A stretch of 64,000 nucleotides of DNA from Citrus sinensis (GCF_022201045.2 NC_068564.1:22597001-22661000), one strand, 5' to 3'; shown: positions 46,101-59,565, numbered from the stretch's first letter. Program-made: numbers and translations. The notes: generated by a model not told the origin, from the sequence alone.

Positions 46101-49100
46101 TCATAGATATTGAATCAGCTCAACTGCAAACTTTCCTTTCCTTGTAGAGTTTATTTCTCCTATCTGAAATTAAAGGATATTTGATCATCTTAAATGCTTA
46201 GCTAAATACTGTTTTAAGGGTAATTTTTGTTATATCAGGGCAGTGGTTCGTTGAAATCTAAACTTACCTTTATTCTTCCTTTGCCACTTACCGAGACGAT
46301 ATCACCAGTCCTAAGAGTAGTACCATTTTTTGTAACAGTAGTCCAGTTAACACGCACATCACCATTACTATCAACAAAATAGAACTTAAGGTCATGCATA
46401 TGTTTAACTAACTACAGGTCACATGTCAAATTAATATTAATATGACCATATTTATAATGATTTTCTTACAATCAAATTGCCATTCCTGAAAGGGATGCAC
46501 AATATGACTAAAGAAATGCATAGTCAGAAAAGATCTTTCAATAAAGCTAAAATAAGTCATTTTATAAAGGAAGAATGGTGCGATATGGAATGAAGATCCA
46601 TTGTACTTAACTGCAGAAAGATGCGGACAAAGACATACGTTTGGGAGATCTGAGAGAATCGCCAAACATGGATTCAATTGGAAACTTCGGTAATTTGAAT
46701 AAGACCATGTGAGTAGCTGTAGATCTCAGGTCAAAAGGCCATTAGGAGGACCTAATGGCAGATGCTTTAGCAGAGATTTGAACCAGTGAAGCTAACGAGG
46801 AGTATCTACAATGTACCCAAGTGGCCAGCCTCTATTATTGATTTATAGAGCATGCATATTTAGTGTATCAGTTTTTGACTTCATTCATGCATATTTAGTG
46901 TATTACTGGAGATTGTTTCTATGACAGATTGCCTCCATCCTAACCAGGAAATCTAGAAACATGCAGTAACTGATGAATACCCGGAATCTACTACCATAAA
47001 ATCAAAAATAAATATTATGAAAGAAGAGTAGGCTGTACCTGATCAAATTAACTAATTTTGACCGTGATAACTTAAATCCTGCACTAGCTAATGCATCGAC
47101 CCTTAGTGATGCTTCTATGGTTTTGAATGACTTAGTCCTGAAAAAGATCAAAGATGTCGTACGGTCATTGACAAATACCAGATGAAGATTATCACAGAAA
47201 TGAATCATTAATATGATGGTTCCTACCTTGGTGGTTCGTATTCAAGAGCAAGCAATGGTATCCTTGTACAAGAGACTGAAACATTACCAACCTTCAAGAA
47301 AAAAAATGCATTAAAATGGTGCGGGCAATGCAGCACTACATTACAAATACTGATTATTTTGCATTTTCTCATCCCCCTAGGAGCCTTTCACTTTTTGCGC
47401 AAAATACTGAGCCAGGTGACACTGTATTAAAAATTACTTGTTAATGCAGTGGAACAAAGCAGAATTTAAGCTAATTACGGCAGTTCTGTTAATTACAATG
47501 ACATACAAGTGGGAAAGAAAAATATTTTCTGCTTTTATGTGTAACACAAAAGATGTAGTTATTTTCAGAAGGGATATTATCATTTTCCCACCAAAGATAT
47601 TCTGACATATCATGTCAGTACCACGGTTTGGTAAAACCATCAATTTACCACTAAACGTTTAAACTATTATCATTTTCCCACCATTCCGTTAAAACTCAGT
47701 TAATATGTAACGGAAAATTCATAAAAGGTCAATTTTACCCCTGGAGCGTAAAAGACTATGTAATTAACCTTTTGTGAATTTTGTAATTAAATCATCATTT
47801 ACTGTTCTTCCTTCTTAAAGGGCAAAAATTGCCCTTTATGAATTTTATAAAATTGACCGTGTGGTGCTAGGCACTTTATAAATTGATTTAATTTATTTAA
47901 TTTTTAAAGGACAAATTTATTTATTTAATTTTTTGTGTAAAATTATTATCATCATATCAAAGATTAAATTGCTTCTTTTGCACATTTTTTTTCCCTTTCA
48001 TAAATTGATTTTTAGTAGTAGAATAAATTGTCTTTAGCTCGTCAATTTAATAAATAAATTTGCCCTTTAAAATTAAATAAATTAAATCAATTTATGAAGT
48101 ACCTAACACCACACGATTAATTTTACAAAATTCATAAAGGGTAATTTTTGCCCTTTAGCAAGGAAGAATAACAAATGATGATTTAATTACAAAATTCATA
48201 AAAGGTTAATCACATGGTCTTTTACGCTCCAGGGGTAAAATTGACCTTTTATGAATTTTCTGTTACATATTAACTGAGTTTTAACTGAATGGTGGGAAAA
48301 TACTAACAGTTTAAACGTTTGGTGGTAAATTGATGGTTTTACCAAACCGTGGTACTGACATGATGTGTCAGAATACCTTTGGTGGGAAAATGATAATATC
48401 CCTTTTCAAAAAAACAGTATATCAGAAAGTAAATACAACCTTTTCAAGTGATGTTATAAGATAGTCAGCAAGTTCAGGAACAACTAGGAATTGAGCCCCC
48501 TTTTCTCCCTGGACAGACATCAAAATAGGAAAAGATATTAGCTCAATCCAACTAAGTTCTCCCACTTTCTGAGCTGGCTGGAACTAAACACCGCATGATA
48601 TATTATGCTTTAAAGAAGAAGCAGAAAGAATACTCTGAAAATTTTTATCTCCAACTTATGAATTCGGTTAATGCATAACCAACATAATTACATCATGCAG
48701 AGAGCTCTTAGAAGTAAAATAAAGTGCAGGCCCTGACAGTGCAATGACTTGTTGGCTCCTAAACAGGAATTCAGGGGTTCCATTCCCTTTTGTTGGACAC
48801 ACAAGGAGCTCTCTCCCAGTTTAGAACCATGACGTATCAAATGATTAATCCGACATTGCTGTCATGATAAGTGGTTCCATGATCTGTGACACCAAATACT
48901 AGGTAACATAACAAAGAATAGTCAATTGATGGACACAGAATAGTTTCATGTTAGCTTAGAAGGTTTCTGAAATGATATTACGGATTCTTTGGGAAACAAG
49001 AACATTAATGCAGAATTGTTATCATATTGTCATTCACAAGGATGTCATGATAGTGTAATGACATCCTTACAAACTTATTTATGTCTGAAGAAAGGTAATC

Positions 49101-50592
49101 CATCTTCTAATGTTTGGCCAAGTTCCAGATAAGGGTACACAGCAAGTTGGATGACTCCAAATGAACATGATAGAAGCAAGCGGCTCACACCTCACAAAGT
49201 GTATTGCAAGCATCCGGAACAGAGAAAGCCTTTATTCTAATGAATATACATGTCATTTGAACCACGTCAGTAAAGATATTGTTTTTCAGGAACGAAAACT
49301 GTCTTTTCAAGGAGAAGCTGATTTCCACTACCATACAAGCCACATTTGTCAAATACTATAGAAAACTGAAATGAATCCTCGAAATAAAATTAGATAATAC
49401 CTGTAAGATAATATCTCCAATCTTTTCCCTAGCAATTCCAGTGCCAAGAATTGAGCCAAGGAAGTCACCATGAGAACACGGTTGAAATCCAAAGTTTCCT
49501 GTGATACTGGATGAAAAGGCAACCAATTATGACAACATAATTGAACGATTCAAGTAATTGATGCCCTGAGTAGAGTTTCAAAATAGTCGAGTGATAAAAT
49601 GACTTTGCCTCAATGCTGCAACTATATCTGGATCACTTGTCAATAATTCAGGATGTCCAACAGAAAGCCGACATCGCTCAGCCTGGACAATCGGGAAGAT
49701 ATGTCATTGCATTTTCATTCATGCCAAGCACATCACGTCGGAAAAAATTCTCATGATTAATCCAAATAGAGCACATTTGTTTGGAACTAGCCATGCATTC
49801 TTTCATATGAAAATTGCTTTGAGATCAAAATTTAACTTAACCTGCGGGTATCCTCCCTGTGCAACTGCTTTGACATCAGCTAGTTTTTCTAGTGCCATCA
49901 TTGATTCCTTCAACACAGGTGGGGTAAGAAAATCAGAGTGTAGAACTTCTCTTCTTGATGATGCCCGTCTAGCCTACAACAAGCAAGAATCATGCACAAA
50001 TTACATACAGAAAGCACAATTCCAGTAACTCAAAAATGAATTAAGGTTCAGTTTCAATTCAATGGATGATAAATTACCATTTCAAGGATATGCTTGACTT
50101 CCTCAATAGCATTTTTGTCTCCCACACCTTTAAGTAAATCATCAAAATTCCCCTTTACAGCTTGTATCAGGTGACGTATCCCTGAAGCTTCAATGCAAAA
50201 CAAATCAAAACCCTTATAAAGTAACAAACTTTAAATCAAGATTCAATAAAGAAACCTTTTTTTAATTCTTATCCATCGTTTTCTTAGCTCTTGCATATGT
50301 TTCAGCTAACACACACAATATCACATGTTCAAAAAAAAAAAAGAGCTTAATGGGTATATCAAATTACACAAAGACAAAGCAGACAAAAGAAAAAACGTAA
50401 GCATACGCATTGAAAAGGGAATGAAATTGAAAGACAGTCACCAGTGTGTCTGAGAGAAGTGGGGAAGGTAAAAGGCCTATGAGTTCCATGAAAACAAGAA
50501 CCGGGGTTTAAGTGAAGCAGAGGTTGAGGGAGTGAAAATGTTCGAACTGCTCTTCTTAGAATCCAGGGTGCAGCCAAGCTGATAGCAGCCAT
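46101..50592 (-). CDS. YlmH-like S4 RNA-binding protein, organellar
   Basis: Ten exons: 50442-50592, 50078-50181, 49842-49973, 49609-49682, 49401-49506, 48440-48508, 47227-47291, 47039-47137, 46268-46367 and 46101-46163. They total 963 bases and stay in frame for 320 residues. The N-terminus (MAAISLAAPWILRRAVRTFS) is basic and hydroxylated without acids, like a plastid or mitochondrial transit peptide. Residues about 130-190 carry the YlmH core (GNFGFQPCSHGDFLGSILG, REKIGDII). Residues about 245-300 are the S4 RNA-binding fold (GFKLSRSKLVNLISNGDVRV, then TLRTGDIVSVSGKGRI). It corresponds to Arabidopsis At1g53120, next to GRI and DRP5A. Intron 4 has a GC donor (AG|GCAAAG); other introns are GT-AG. 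Intron 6 holds a Mutator-like foldback. No coding lesions. Confidence 0.9.
47571..48402. mobile_element. Mutator-like foldback element in S4 intron 6
   Basis: An 832-bp element whose two arms of about 370 bases are near-perfect inverses. The left start gggatattatcattttccca is mirrored at the right end. The flanking 9-base sequences ttttcagaa (47562-47570) and ttttcaaaa (48403-48411) match at 8 of 9 positions, as expected for Mutator-type insertion. The centre is AT-rich, with no transposase. Confidence 0.85.
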
Positions 50593-51889
50593 GTCCGTGC
50601 GTACTGGAGGCTGCCCAAGACCCAAGTAGTCTTGGGAGTTGGGCCCCCTTCGGCTAATCTTTTACTTGTAAAATTTGAAGTAAGATATTATGGGGAAAAA
50701 AAGAAAAAAGGGTCATTCTACAATGCTCTTCTAAAATTACAACATTGGGATAAATATATAACCGCTTATAAAATTAGAAATTAATTATGATAATATTTTA
50801 ATTTTAATTATTAAAAATTTAATTAATCATATGTCAAACCAGTTAAACTTATTTTTATTAAAATTAAATAATAAAAACCATTATATGGTCTCTTTAAACT
50901 GTATTTTTCTTTCAAAAGAATATTTAAATTTTTTCGAACAAAAATTATTATAAATCATATCAACAAAGACTGAATAGATTATATTTTAAGTAAAGTGGAA
51001 GAGAAATTTTCTGTTCTTATAAAAGAAAGAAAAAAAATTAGAACGACCTGAAAGTTTACTGTCAAATCCTTGACAATAAATGAAAATACTTAATCTGCAA
51101 GTTGTAAGCGAAAAACATAAACTATTTCACCAAAATCAATGTCATTTAATAAGTTCTCCTTATGAATATGATAGCAAGTTGCATGCTTGGGCCAAGCTTT
51201 TTTAAGCTTAAGCTGAAACTCTTTCTAAGAAAAGTGTAAGCGTCTAGATGAACTTTCACATATTTTTTTAAACTATTTTTTAAATTATTGTAAGTTTATA
51301 ATGAATTAATAAGTTGTTATAATAAATAATGAATAAAGAAAATAAATATTTTAAAATAAAATAATAATAAAAAATTATATATTTAATTTTTTAGTACTGA
51401 ACTCTCTAATTTAAGTATCTTATTAATTAATTAAGACCAAGGGAGAGTTTAATGTTATAATCGTAAATTTTTTGAATCATTAGTGATTCATGAATAGAGA
51501 TTTATGTTTTCTTTTTTTTTCTTTTTCAATTAATTTTTGTTATTTTAATTTATATTAGTGAAAGAGAGGTTCGGCCTGACTTGGCCTTTCTTTTTCCTTA
51601 AGTTTTTTTTTTGCAAGCCCTCATGTGAAGGATCGAGTCTATGTCCGTAGGACACGTGCTTTTTTGCCAAGCTTACTTATTACCAGTCGAAACCTTCACA
51701 ACAATAATCAAAAAAAAAAAAAAAACAAGTAGACAATAAAACAAAAACAAATCGCAAATGAAAATAAAACAAAAAAACAAAAAAAGGGAGAAACACAAGT
51801 CACCCACCCTTAAAAAACTTATCCTTGGGGAAGCTACACAAAGACCAAGCTATAAGGCAATTGAAACCTCTATGCACCACCAATAGTGC
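50593..51889. other. 5' flank of S4 gene and spacer
   Basis: Leader and promoter of the minus-strand S4 gene lie in the first few hundred bases. The rest is AT-rich with poly-A/T runs (51711-51726). No gene seen. Confidence 0.5.
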
Positions 51890-52969
51890 TGATGCAGTAA
51901 CCTTTAATAAATGCGTATTCTCCCATTTTAAACATTAGAAAAATTTTGTCAAAGGAGTAGAAGAAAAAATTAAAAAAGAAACTTAAAAATTGCAATGAGA
52001 ATGAAAAGATGCTAACTAGATAGGGGAACTCTCCCCCTGGCCAGAGATGGTGGTTTGATCTTAGTGGTGCCGCACCAAGAGGACGAAAAAGATAGCGATT
52101 TTACTGGTTGAAGCAGCTAGTCTATTTTAGTGCAGAAAGAATGAGGAATTAGATGATGAGAGAATGTGCGTGAGTATGCACGCAACACACATCAAAATGA
52201 CTCAATCTTAATTTTTAATATATTATCATTTATGTTTGAGGGATCAAAAAGGAGTACGACTAGACGCTGCCTAGTCAATCATGAGACTTAGTCAAAGGTG
52301 TGTGAGTGCGCAATCGTGTTCTCTTCAGCTAAGGCATGAATGAATTTAATCGAGGATAATCTTTCTCATTCTCGTGAGCAAAAGATCAATTATGTGTGGC
52401 CGGTTGGGTGATGCACGGAGAAACCTGCCCAAATCAATCACGAGACTAGTGAAAGGTCAACCTACAATTTTTCTCCTAGATAGTCGGGCATGGAGCTAAT
52501 CCACTAATGGTCATGTGGCTCATCCACTAACGATCGCGCATTAATTTTAGGGCAGTGGTTTTGGCTACTTATAAAAGCCCCAACCAGGAAAGTAAAAGGG
52601 CATTGTTAAACTATCTTACTCTTTTTTTTATTTCAGTAATGTCTCTCTTTTATCTCTTTTCTTCTTTTCCTAGATTAATTAGAAAGCTTTTTCACTCAAA
52701 GCAATTATAAAAAGCCACAAGATTTGTGGCATGAGTTTTTCTAAAATGCTCAGAAACTGACTAGAATGTTAAAGGGGTTACGTTGGGAAAACATCTAGTG
52801 CCCCTTCAACTGTTCTTTATGGACGCAAGTGAACCCAACTGAAAGTCACTGTAGTCATTGGAATTTACTCCAAGCAAGAATAAAGAAACAAATACTGTCT
52901 CCTATCAAAATAAATTTAAGTGTTAGCTTGGACGCTGGATGCTACAGCCATGACCAGAATTCTGCATCA
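51890..52969 (+). repeat. Tat 5' LTR
   Basis: The right edge is firm (ctgcatca at 52962-52969, followed by ttttagtacc, a plausible decayed GGCGCC primer site). The left edge is inferred from terminal symmetry only. A TATA box TATAAAAG lies at 52568-52575. Confidence 0.6.
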
Positions 52970-53039
52970 ATATTTTAGTACCAAAAGCAAACTTACATTT
53001 GGAAAAGAGCAAACAAACATGAATGTTGGAGACAACATC

Positions 53040-56000
53040 ATTCAAAGATTAGGATCCAAAATAAATGATTCTGTTATCTTGCGGGAGATAGCAAATGAAG
53101 CAAGGGATAGGGCGATGCATGAGCGAATGGAGCAAACGGAAAGGCAGATGGAAACTCTCACATCGATTCTGCATGAATTGAGGAATGAGTAAAAGAGGCT
53201 TGGTGAGAAAACCCCAGGGAAAATCAAGATATCACTGTACTTGGTAACAAAACAGCTTGTGGCGAGCAAAAAATGAGGTTGAAATCCAATTCCATAGCAA
53301 GCAAAACCTTTAAACAAGAAACTATTTTTTTGGAAATTAGAATCTAGAAAACAGTAAAAATGAAGTGAATGGTGAGGAAATAGAGCTTAGACAGCACTTA
53401 CAGGACATAGAATAGGAACGCGAGCACATTAATACATGAAATTCTGGTCGCGCTATGGAGCTATAAGGGGAGGTGCGAAGATTGGCTCAAATAATTGAAG
53501 AGATGCAAGGTTAGGGTATAACACCAAGCTGAAGATTATATTGGATAACGATTCCTTTTTTTCAGCAGCAATTATGAGCACTATAATCCCAAGGGTTTTT
53601 CGTTTTTCCGATCTCAAGTACACTAGGAAGAGCGACCCTTTAGTGCATATCGAGTGTTTCAATAACATGATAAAGACGCAAAGTTTTAGACAAGCCTAGA
53701 GATTCAGAGCGTTTCCATTGACTTTGGAAAGACAAGCACGAGAATGGTATCGAAAGCTACCTCGCAAAAGTATTAGAAGTTTCGAGCAAATATGTATGGA
53801 ATTCGCGGAATAGTTTTATGGAGCAGTGGCCTTAGAAAATGATATAATGATGTTGATAAGGATCAAACATGGAGAAGATGAGCCACTCAGATAATTTGTA
53901 AAAAGGTATCACCGTGCAGTCCTCAATCTTGGAGCCTTTAATCATCCCTAAACTTTAAAGGAATTAAAAGAATGAGTAAATATATGGTGACTATGGTATA
54001 ATATTAGAAGTCCGACCAAACATTCGTACTCTATGGCCTACGAGCAGGCAAAGAAAGATATCAAGATTAAGGAAGCAAATGTCATAAGGATCAAGAGCAA
54101 GCAATTAAAAGAGCTTAAGCGTCGGGAGAAGAATGCCTACAAAAGGCAATAGGCTAGTTAAGCGAAATGAGAGACCATCATCGAGTAAAGGAACAAATGA
54201 CCAAGCAGCTCCTTATCAACGCTGCCAGAAACCAACACCATTTTATCAAAGTGGAGACCCGCTCTTTCATTACCCAAGTGGGGATCTTTAGAGGGAACAT
54301 CACCACAATGCCCCAATAATGAACCCCACACATAATTTTAGACTTGACCAATCAAACCCACACCACTTGCAAAAGCTCACATAATTTCCTTAAAGATAGA
54401 ACTATGCAGGTGATTGATCAAAGCCCAGATTATGGGAGGAATATACCATTGAAAGTCTTGATCGAGGAGCTGTTCCATGCAATAAAAGTTCAGGGGTCTA
54501 ATGTTTCCTCCAGCACCATTTGCAAAAAGGGCTAGCAAGCGAGATCAGAGTAGATTATTTGAATTTCATGATATGCACAGACACACCACACTCCAGTGTC
54601 GTGACTTGAAAAACCAAGCAGAGGATCTCGTAAGGAATCGTTATTTTAATGAATTCATAGATGGTTCTTTTCCTATACAAATCAGCAAAACATGGTAGGG
54701 GAAAATTCTAGTAAGATCACTCACGAGCAACCTATAGTTCGAGTCATTACAGGAGGCCCAACATTAGATTGGGAATCGAACAGAGCTCTCAAAAACTGTT
54801 CAAGGTATGCGATGACCAACCGCGATGTACTCTTCAATATGTTGGCACCAAAGTGAGCAAAAAGAGTAAGTGCTGATTATGTGGACAGAGAATGATGAGG
54901 ATGGAGTGTTGTACCTGCATGAGGATGCCTTGGCAATAACAGGAAACGTTGAGAGCAAATGATTAAATATGCTACTGTTGGATTCTGGAAGTTCGATTGA
55001 TATTCTCTTTAAATCCACACTAAATGAGATTGGGATCACAGATTTAGGGCTGGAGCACATCAATATCTTTTTGAAAGGATTTAAAGGAGGAAGGTTAACA
55101 CCTCTGAGAGTAATGAAGCTACCAATGACAATAGACTCTAAGCACTTTGAGAAAAAATTGATGTTGGACTTTGTGGTCGTCAATGAGGATAGTCCATATC
55201 AAATAATTTTAGGTAGGCCATTCATTCATAAGGATTAGTAAAACAGCAATGTCGAATCATTACCTAACTCTTAAATATTGGGTAAACAACATTATAGAAG
55301 TCGTGAAAGGTGATCAAAAAATTGCTAGAAGTTGTTACGCAATAGCAGTTAGGGAAACATATAGATAACTTCATTGGATACAGGAGAAGACTATGAGAAA
55401 TGAAGGTGGGAACCAGTTGAAGAGACTGAAACCAAAAGCATGAAACAAGGTGACCTATAGAAGACAGTGAAAATTGGATTAAGGTTAAGAGAAAAATTAA
55501 AAACTTGGTGGAGTGCTTGAGAGCTCATGTTGATGTATTCACTTAGTCCCATGATGACATGCCAGGAATACACCTCAAGCTAGCTTGTCACAAGCTTACG
55601 ATAAATGAAAATGCCAAACCAATAAAACAAGAGAAGAGGTGCTTCAATCAAAAGAGATATGATGCCATAAATGTCGAGGTGGAAAAACTTCTGCGAACAG
55701 GTTTTATTAGGGAAGTTAACTACTCCGTGTTGATTTCTAACGTGGTCGTGGTGAAAAAAACTAATGAAAAATGGAAAATTAGTGTGGGTTTTATATACTT
55801 CAACAAGACGTGCCCAAAAGACAGCTTCCATCTACCAAAAATTAACCAACTCATTGATTCAATTGTTGGTCACGGCCTGCTCAGTCTCATGGATGCATTT
55901 TCAGGTTACAACTAAGTACCCATGTTTGAGCATGATGAAGAGCATACAATTTGCATTACTAACTAGGGTTTATTCTATTACAGGGTGATGCCTTTTGCTT

Positions 56001-57000
56001 TAAAAATCTAGGTGCAACATATGAAAGGCTAGTGAATAAAATCTTCAAGCTCCTCATTAGTTGCACTATTCGGGTGTATGTTAACGATATTATTACTAAG
56101 TTTAAAATCTCTGTTGACCATACAAGACACTTAAAAGAGACTTTCGAGCTGTTAAGAAAGTACAAGATAAAACTAAATCCCGGGAAGTGCGTATTTGAAG
56201 TAAGTTCGTGAAAGTTCTTAGGGTTTATGGCAAGTTATAGAGGAATCAAGGTGAATTCAGAGAAGATTTAGGCAATTATTGAGATTAAATCTCCTCGCAC
56301 ACTAAAAGAGATAGAAAACCTTATGAGAAAACTGGCAAGTGCAATACCTTTTTTTAAGTCATGAGAAAATAAAAGAAAACTGAGTGTACGTAAGAGTGTA
56401 AAGAAACGCTTCAAAAATTGAAAAAGTATTTGCTCGAAGCATTGTTGTTGTTGACACTACGGGAAGGTGATACATTGTATTTATACTTGGTAGTGCCTGA
56501 ATGTAAGAGTTTAGTGCTGATATAGGAGGAGGAAAGAATTCAACATTGTATACTATATTAGTAAAGCTCTACTCAATGCAGAAACCAAGTACTCAAAGAT
56601 AAAGAAGTGGACACTAGCCCTGATTATAATTGCTCGCAAACTAAGGCCATATTTTCATGTCTATCCAATTATTGTGATGATAGATCAACCACCTTAGCAG
56701 ACACTGCATAAACCAGAGGCTTCTGAGTGCTTAGTGAAATGGTCTGTGGAGTTGAGTGAGTTTGACATAAGTTACAAATCCCGAGCAACGATCAAAGCAC
56801 AAGCGCTAGCAAATTTTATAGTAGAACTCACGAAGCCATATATGAAGGCTAGTGATGACCAAGTAGTTGCAAGGTTAGTACAGACAGAATATTGTTGATA
56901 ATTATGGATGGCTCATCCAACGATCAAAGAGCAAAGGCTGCATATTCTGTTTTTAGGACAGACATGATCATTTATAGTTGAATGCCAGCCCAGAGTTATA
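53040..57000 (+). pseudogene. Broken Tat gag-pol
   Basis: A coiled-coil piece at 53042-53190 comes first. The gag core at 53640-54120 includes FPLTLERQAREWYRKLP. A knuckle-like piece at 54540-54690 (FHDMHRHTTLQC) follows. The protease at 54969-55238 has LLDSGSSIDILF and IILGRPF. RT at 55559-56340 includes KACPKDSF-like TCPKDSFHLPKI and MDAFSGYN, but reads YVND where YVDD is expected. RNase H at about 56400-56830 follows, and the start of a second RNase H (MDGSSNDQRAKA) is near 56905. Stops and frameshifts are frequent, and sequence breaks off before any integrase. Confidence 0.85.
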
Positions 57001-57139
57001 TTCATAATCAGCTTGAATCTCAACCAAACTTTGAAAGTTGGATATTTGTGACCACAAGAACTCAAGTTGTTTCTCATACGGGCAAGCTTATTTTTATGCT
57101 TTTAAGTTCATATTTCACTCTAAACAGCTCATGTTCCAA

Positions 57140-58775
57140 CTAAATAACCATGGACTTGGCAAGAGCAAACTTCTCCTTGAGTGACAAAAATTCTCTATGG
57201 AGCTTACCAGATTGCTCTTCAGCAAGCTCTGCCATCTTTTTTAAGGCTTGGGCCTCCACTTACATCTTTCTTTCTTATTGATCAATCATAGCCTTATAAT
57301 ATGTAGCATTGTAGCAAGCTGTAAGGCACCAAGTTGAAAAATGTTCATCAGCTTGCCAACAGTGTGGTCTTCGAGATCCTCAATTAACTTCTTTTGCACT
57401 AGTATTGAGTATTCATTTTGGTAAGAGACCAAGAAATAAGCTCGCTCGTGTTATTGTTGTAGGAATTTTGAAATGTCTACTAGGCGAGATAAGGTCACGA
57501 GGCTCTTTCTAGTAGATTTGCCACTTGGGCTTCCATATTTTTTATAAGGAAAAGAAAGAAGGGTTTGCAAAAGCGAGAAATCTTGAGTGACCAAAAATTT
57601 TTTGGGAGAAATGAGCCAGTTGCTCAAGCTATCACCACTACAACGACACTTTCTTTCGATGGCATCAAGAATTTTTTTATCTATATTTGTTGTTGATGGT
57701 ACTAAACGAGACTCAACCAAGCTGGTAAGTGAAAGAAGATTTTTGCACGAGCATGAGTTGGCAAAAGCGGTTTTAACTCCCAAAAGCAGGCTCTCTTTCA
57801 TGTTGTATGTCATGCTCTAAGAAACTGAAACGTCAAAGAAATAGAATAAAACTAAGGTATAAAGTTCAATTATGAGTTTCTATGGCCAGTATATGACATA
57901 AAGTGCAAATACATAAGGAACGAGAATATTTTCATTAGGAGTAGAAGCCACTTGGCCCTAGTTTCCCCCAACAAGAAAAATTTACTTTTCCAATTGCCAC
58001 CCGAAGTTAGGATATCTATTATGAGCTTTCTCTTCTTTAAGCTCGTCATAAAGTAGTACTAGGTTGCATCATTTAGATTATTCTTCAATTGGTACATATT
58101 TTTTATCTCGTCAACAAAAGGCTTATTTTGCCTGCATTTTTTCCACAAAACGTACAGGCCAGAAAGCACTCTATACGTGTTTAGGTTAAGCTGGCCAAGG
58201 GCTATGTTTATTCTACCCCTCACCTGAACAAAATAGAGTTAAATGGATAACCTAACACCCAATTTGAAGCATTCTAAGTATAAAGTTACACACCCTTTAG
58301 GGGAACGACTAAGAGTATACTTAGGATTAAGTATCCTAATATCAACATCACCAGGAATGTTATAGACCTCCCTAAGCCTATCTAGATCTTTTATTGTGGT
58401 ACTACACTTCATCTCGTGGGTAAGACTCAGCATTCCCTCTGTGGCTAATTTTTACCTTTTTGGCTAGTCGGATCTCCTCAGAGGGTTCCTCTTCGCTATT
58501 ACCTTTGTCATTAGTGTTTCATGCTCTACTTATACTAAGAGTTTTATTAGAACTTGATTCTCTCTCATCACTCCCTCTATTAGATTTGTTCTTTATAGAC
58601 GAGGAAAAAACCTCAAGTGACATCTTTCTAGGATTATCTTTGGTTGTTTTGACCTATGTTTTCTAGAGGGATTTGGAGGTTAGAAACAGGTTCCCTGAGC
58701 ATGATAGCCAAGAAGTCTAACTCATCATCGCTATCAACCTCAACCTCAATTAACTATTTTTTTGCCCTTAGACAT
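57140..58775 (-). pseudogene. Antisense ORF of the Tat element (Transposase_28-like)
   Basis: On the strand opposite to gag-pol, a gene-like stretch begins at an ATG near 58775. It then carries, in pieces, VYNIPGDVDIRI, SPKGCVTLYLECFKLGVRL (58433-58239), INIALGQLNLNTYRVLSGLYVLW (about 58205-58135), a Ser/Lys-rich part (57813-57451) and a coiled coil (LHREFLSLKEKFALAKS, about 57200-57150). The order and the xRLPLhPF / QLNPNxWRxLxG-like core resemble Pfam Transposase_28, known as an extra gene of plant Gypsy elements. It is broken by stops and partly out of frame. Confidence 0.65.
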
Positions 58776-59004
58776 GGTTCCAAAACAAAAACACTCAAGA
58801 TCCAACAAACAACAACTAGAGAGGAGTTCAAGAAGTAATACTTGGGTTGAATCGAAATCGTCTGAGCGATGGCTACGAAAAAAATAGTGTGCACATAGAT
58901 TTTTTGCTTTTTAATAGTGAAGTTGATGGAAAGTTTTAGGAAAGAGAAATGACATTAGGGATTTAAATAGTAGGACATGTGAGAGGTTGTGTCTGCAGTG
59001 GTAA

Positions 59005-59565
59005 AAGGTCATCCCGCCAAAGTCAATTATGAGATTTTGTCAATTGTTAAAGGTCAACCCACTATTTTTCTCTTAGATATCCGAGCACGAAGCTAATCCA
59101 CTGACGATCATGTGGTTCATCCACTAACGGTCGTGCATCAATTTTGGGCCGGTGGTTTTGGCTACCTATAAAAGTCCTAACTAGGTAAGTAAAGGGGCAT
59201 TGGTAAACTCTCTTACTCTCTTTATTTTAGTAGTTTCTCTTGTTTATCCTTTTCTTCTTTTTCCAAATTAATTAGAAAACCTATTTGCTCGAATCAATTA
59301 TAGAAATCCATGAGATTTATAGCACAAGTCTTTTCCCGAAGGCCTAGAAATTGACTTAAGTATTAGAGAAGTCACGACAGAAAAACAATCAGCAACCCCC
59401 TAACCGTTCTTTGTGAACACATGTGAACCCAACTGAAAGTGATTGTGGTCATTGGAATCTTCTCGAAGCAAGAATGAATGAGCAAGTATTGTCTCTCATC
59501 AAAAATAAATTTAAATGTTGGCGTGGACGCCTAGTCGTTATAGCCATGACCAGAATTCTGCATCA
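59005..59565 (+). repeat. Tat 3' LTR
   Basis: Similar to 52430-52969 from about aaggtcaacc onward (shared gctaatccact, gtggttttggctac, tataaaag at 59167-59174, accagaattctgcatca). The 5' part is diverged or missing back to about 58870. Confidence 0.75.

Larger units (their letters stand above)
51890..59565 (+). mobile_element. Decayed Tat-type Ty3/Gypsy LTR retrotransposon
   Basis: Homologous LTR sequence lies at about 52400-52969 and 59005-59565 (both end gaccagaattctgcatca). The left LTR may begin at tgatgcag (51890), the inverse of its end ctgcatca. Between the LTRs are Gypsy gag, protease, RT and RNase H remains in plus sense, then an antisense ORF region, then the 3' LTR. Integrase is absent. 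The layout and motifs (KPxKQ..R, YFNKTCPKDSF) fit the Tat lineage. Many stops. The 5-base flanks do not match, so the outer edges are uncertain. Confidence 0.85.
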
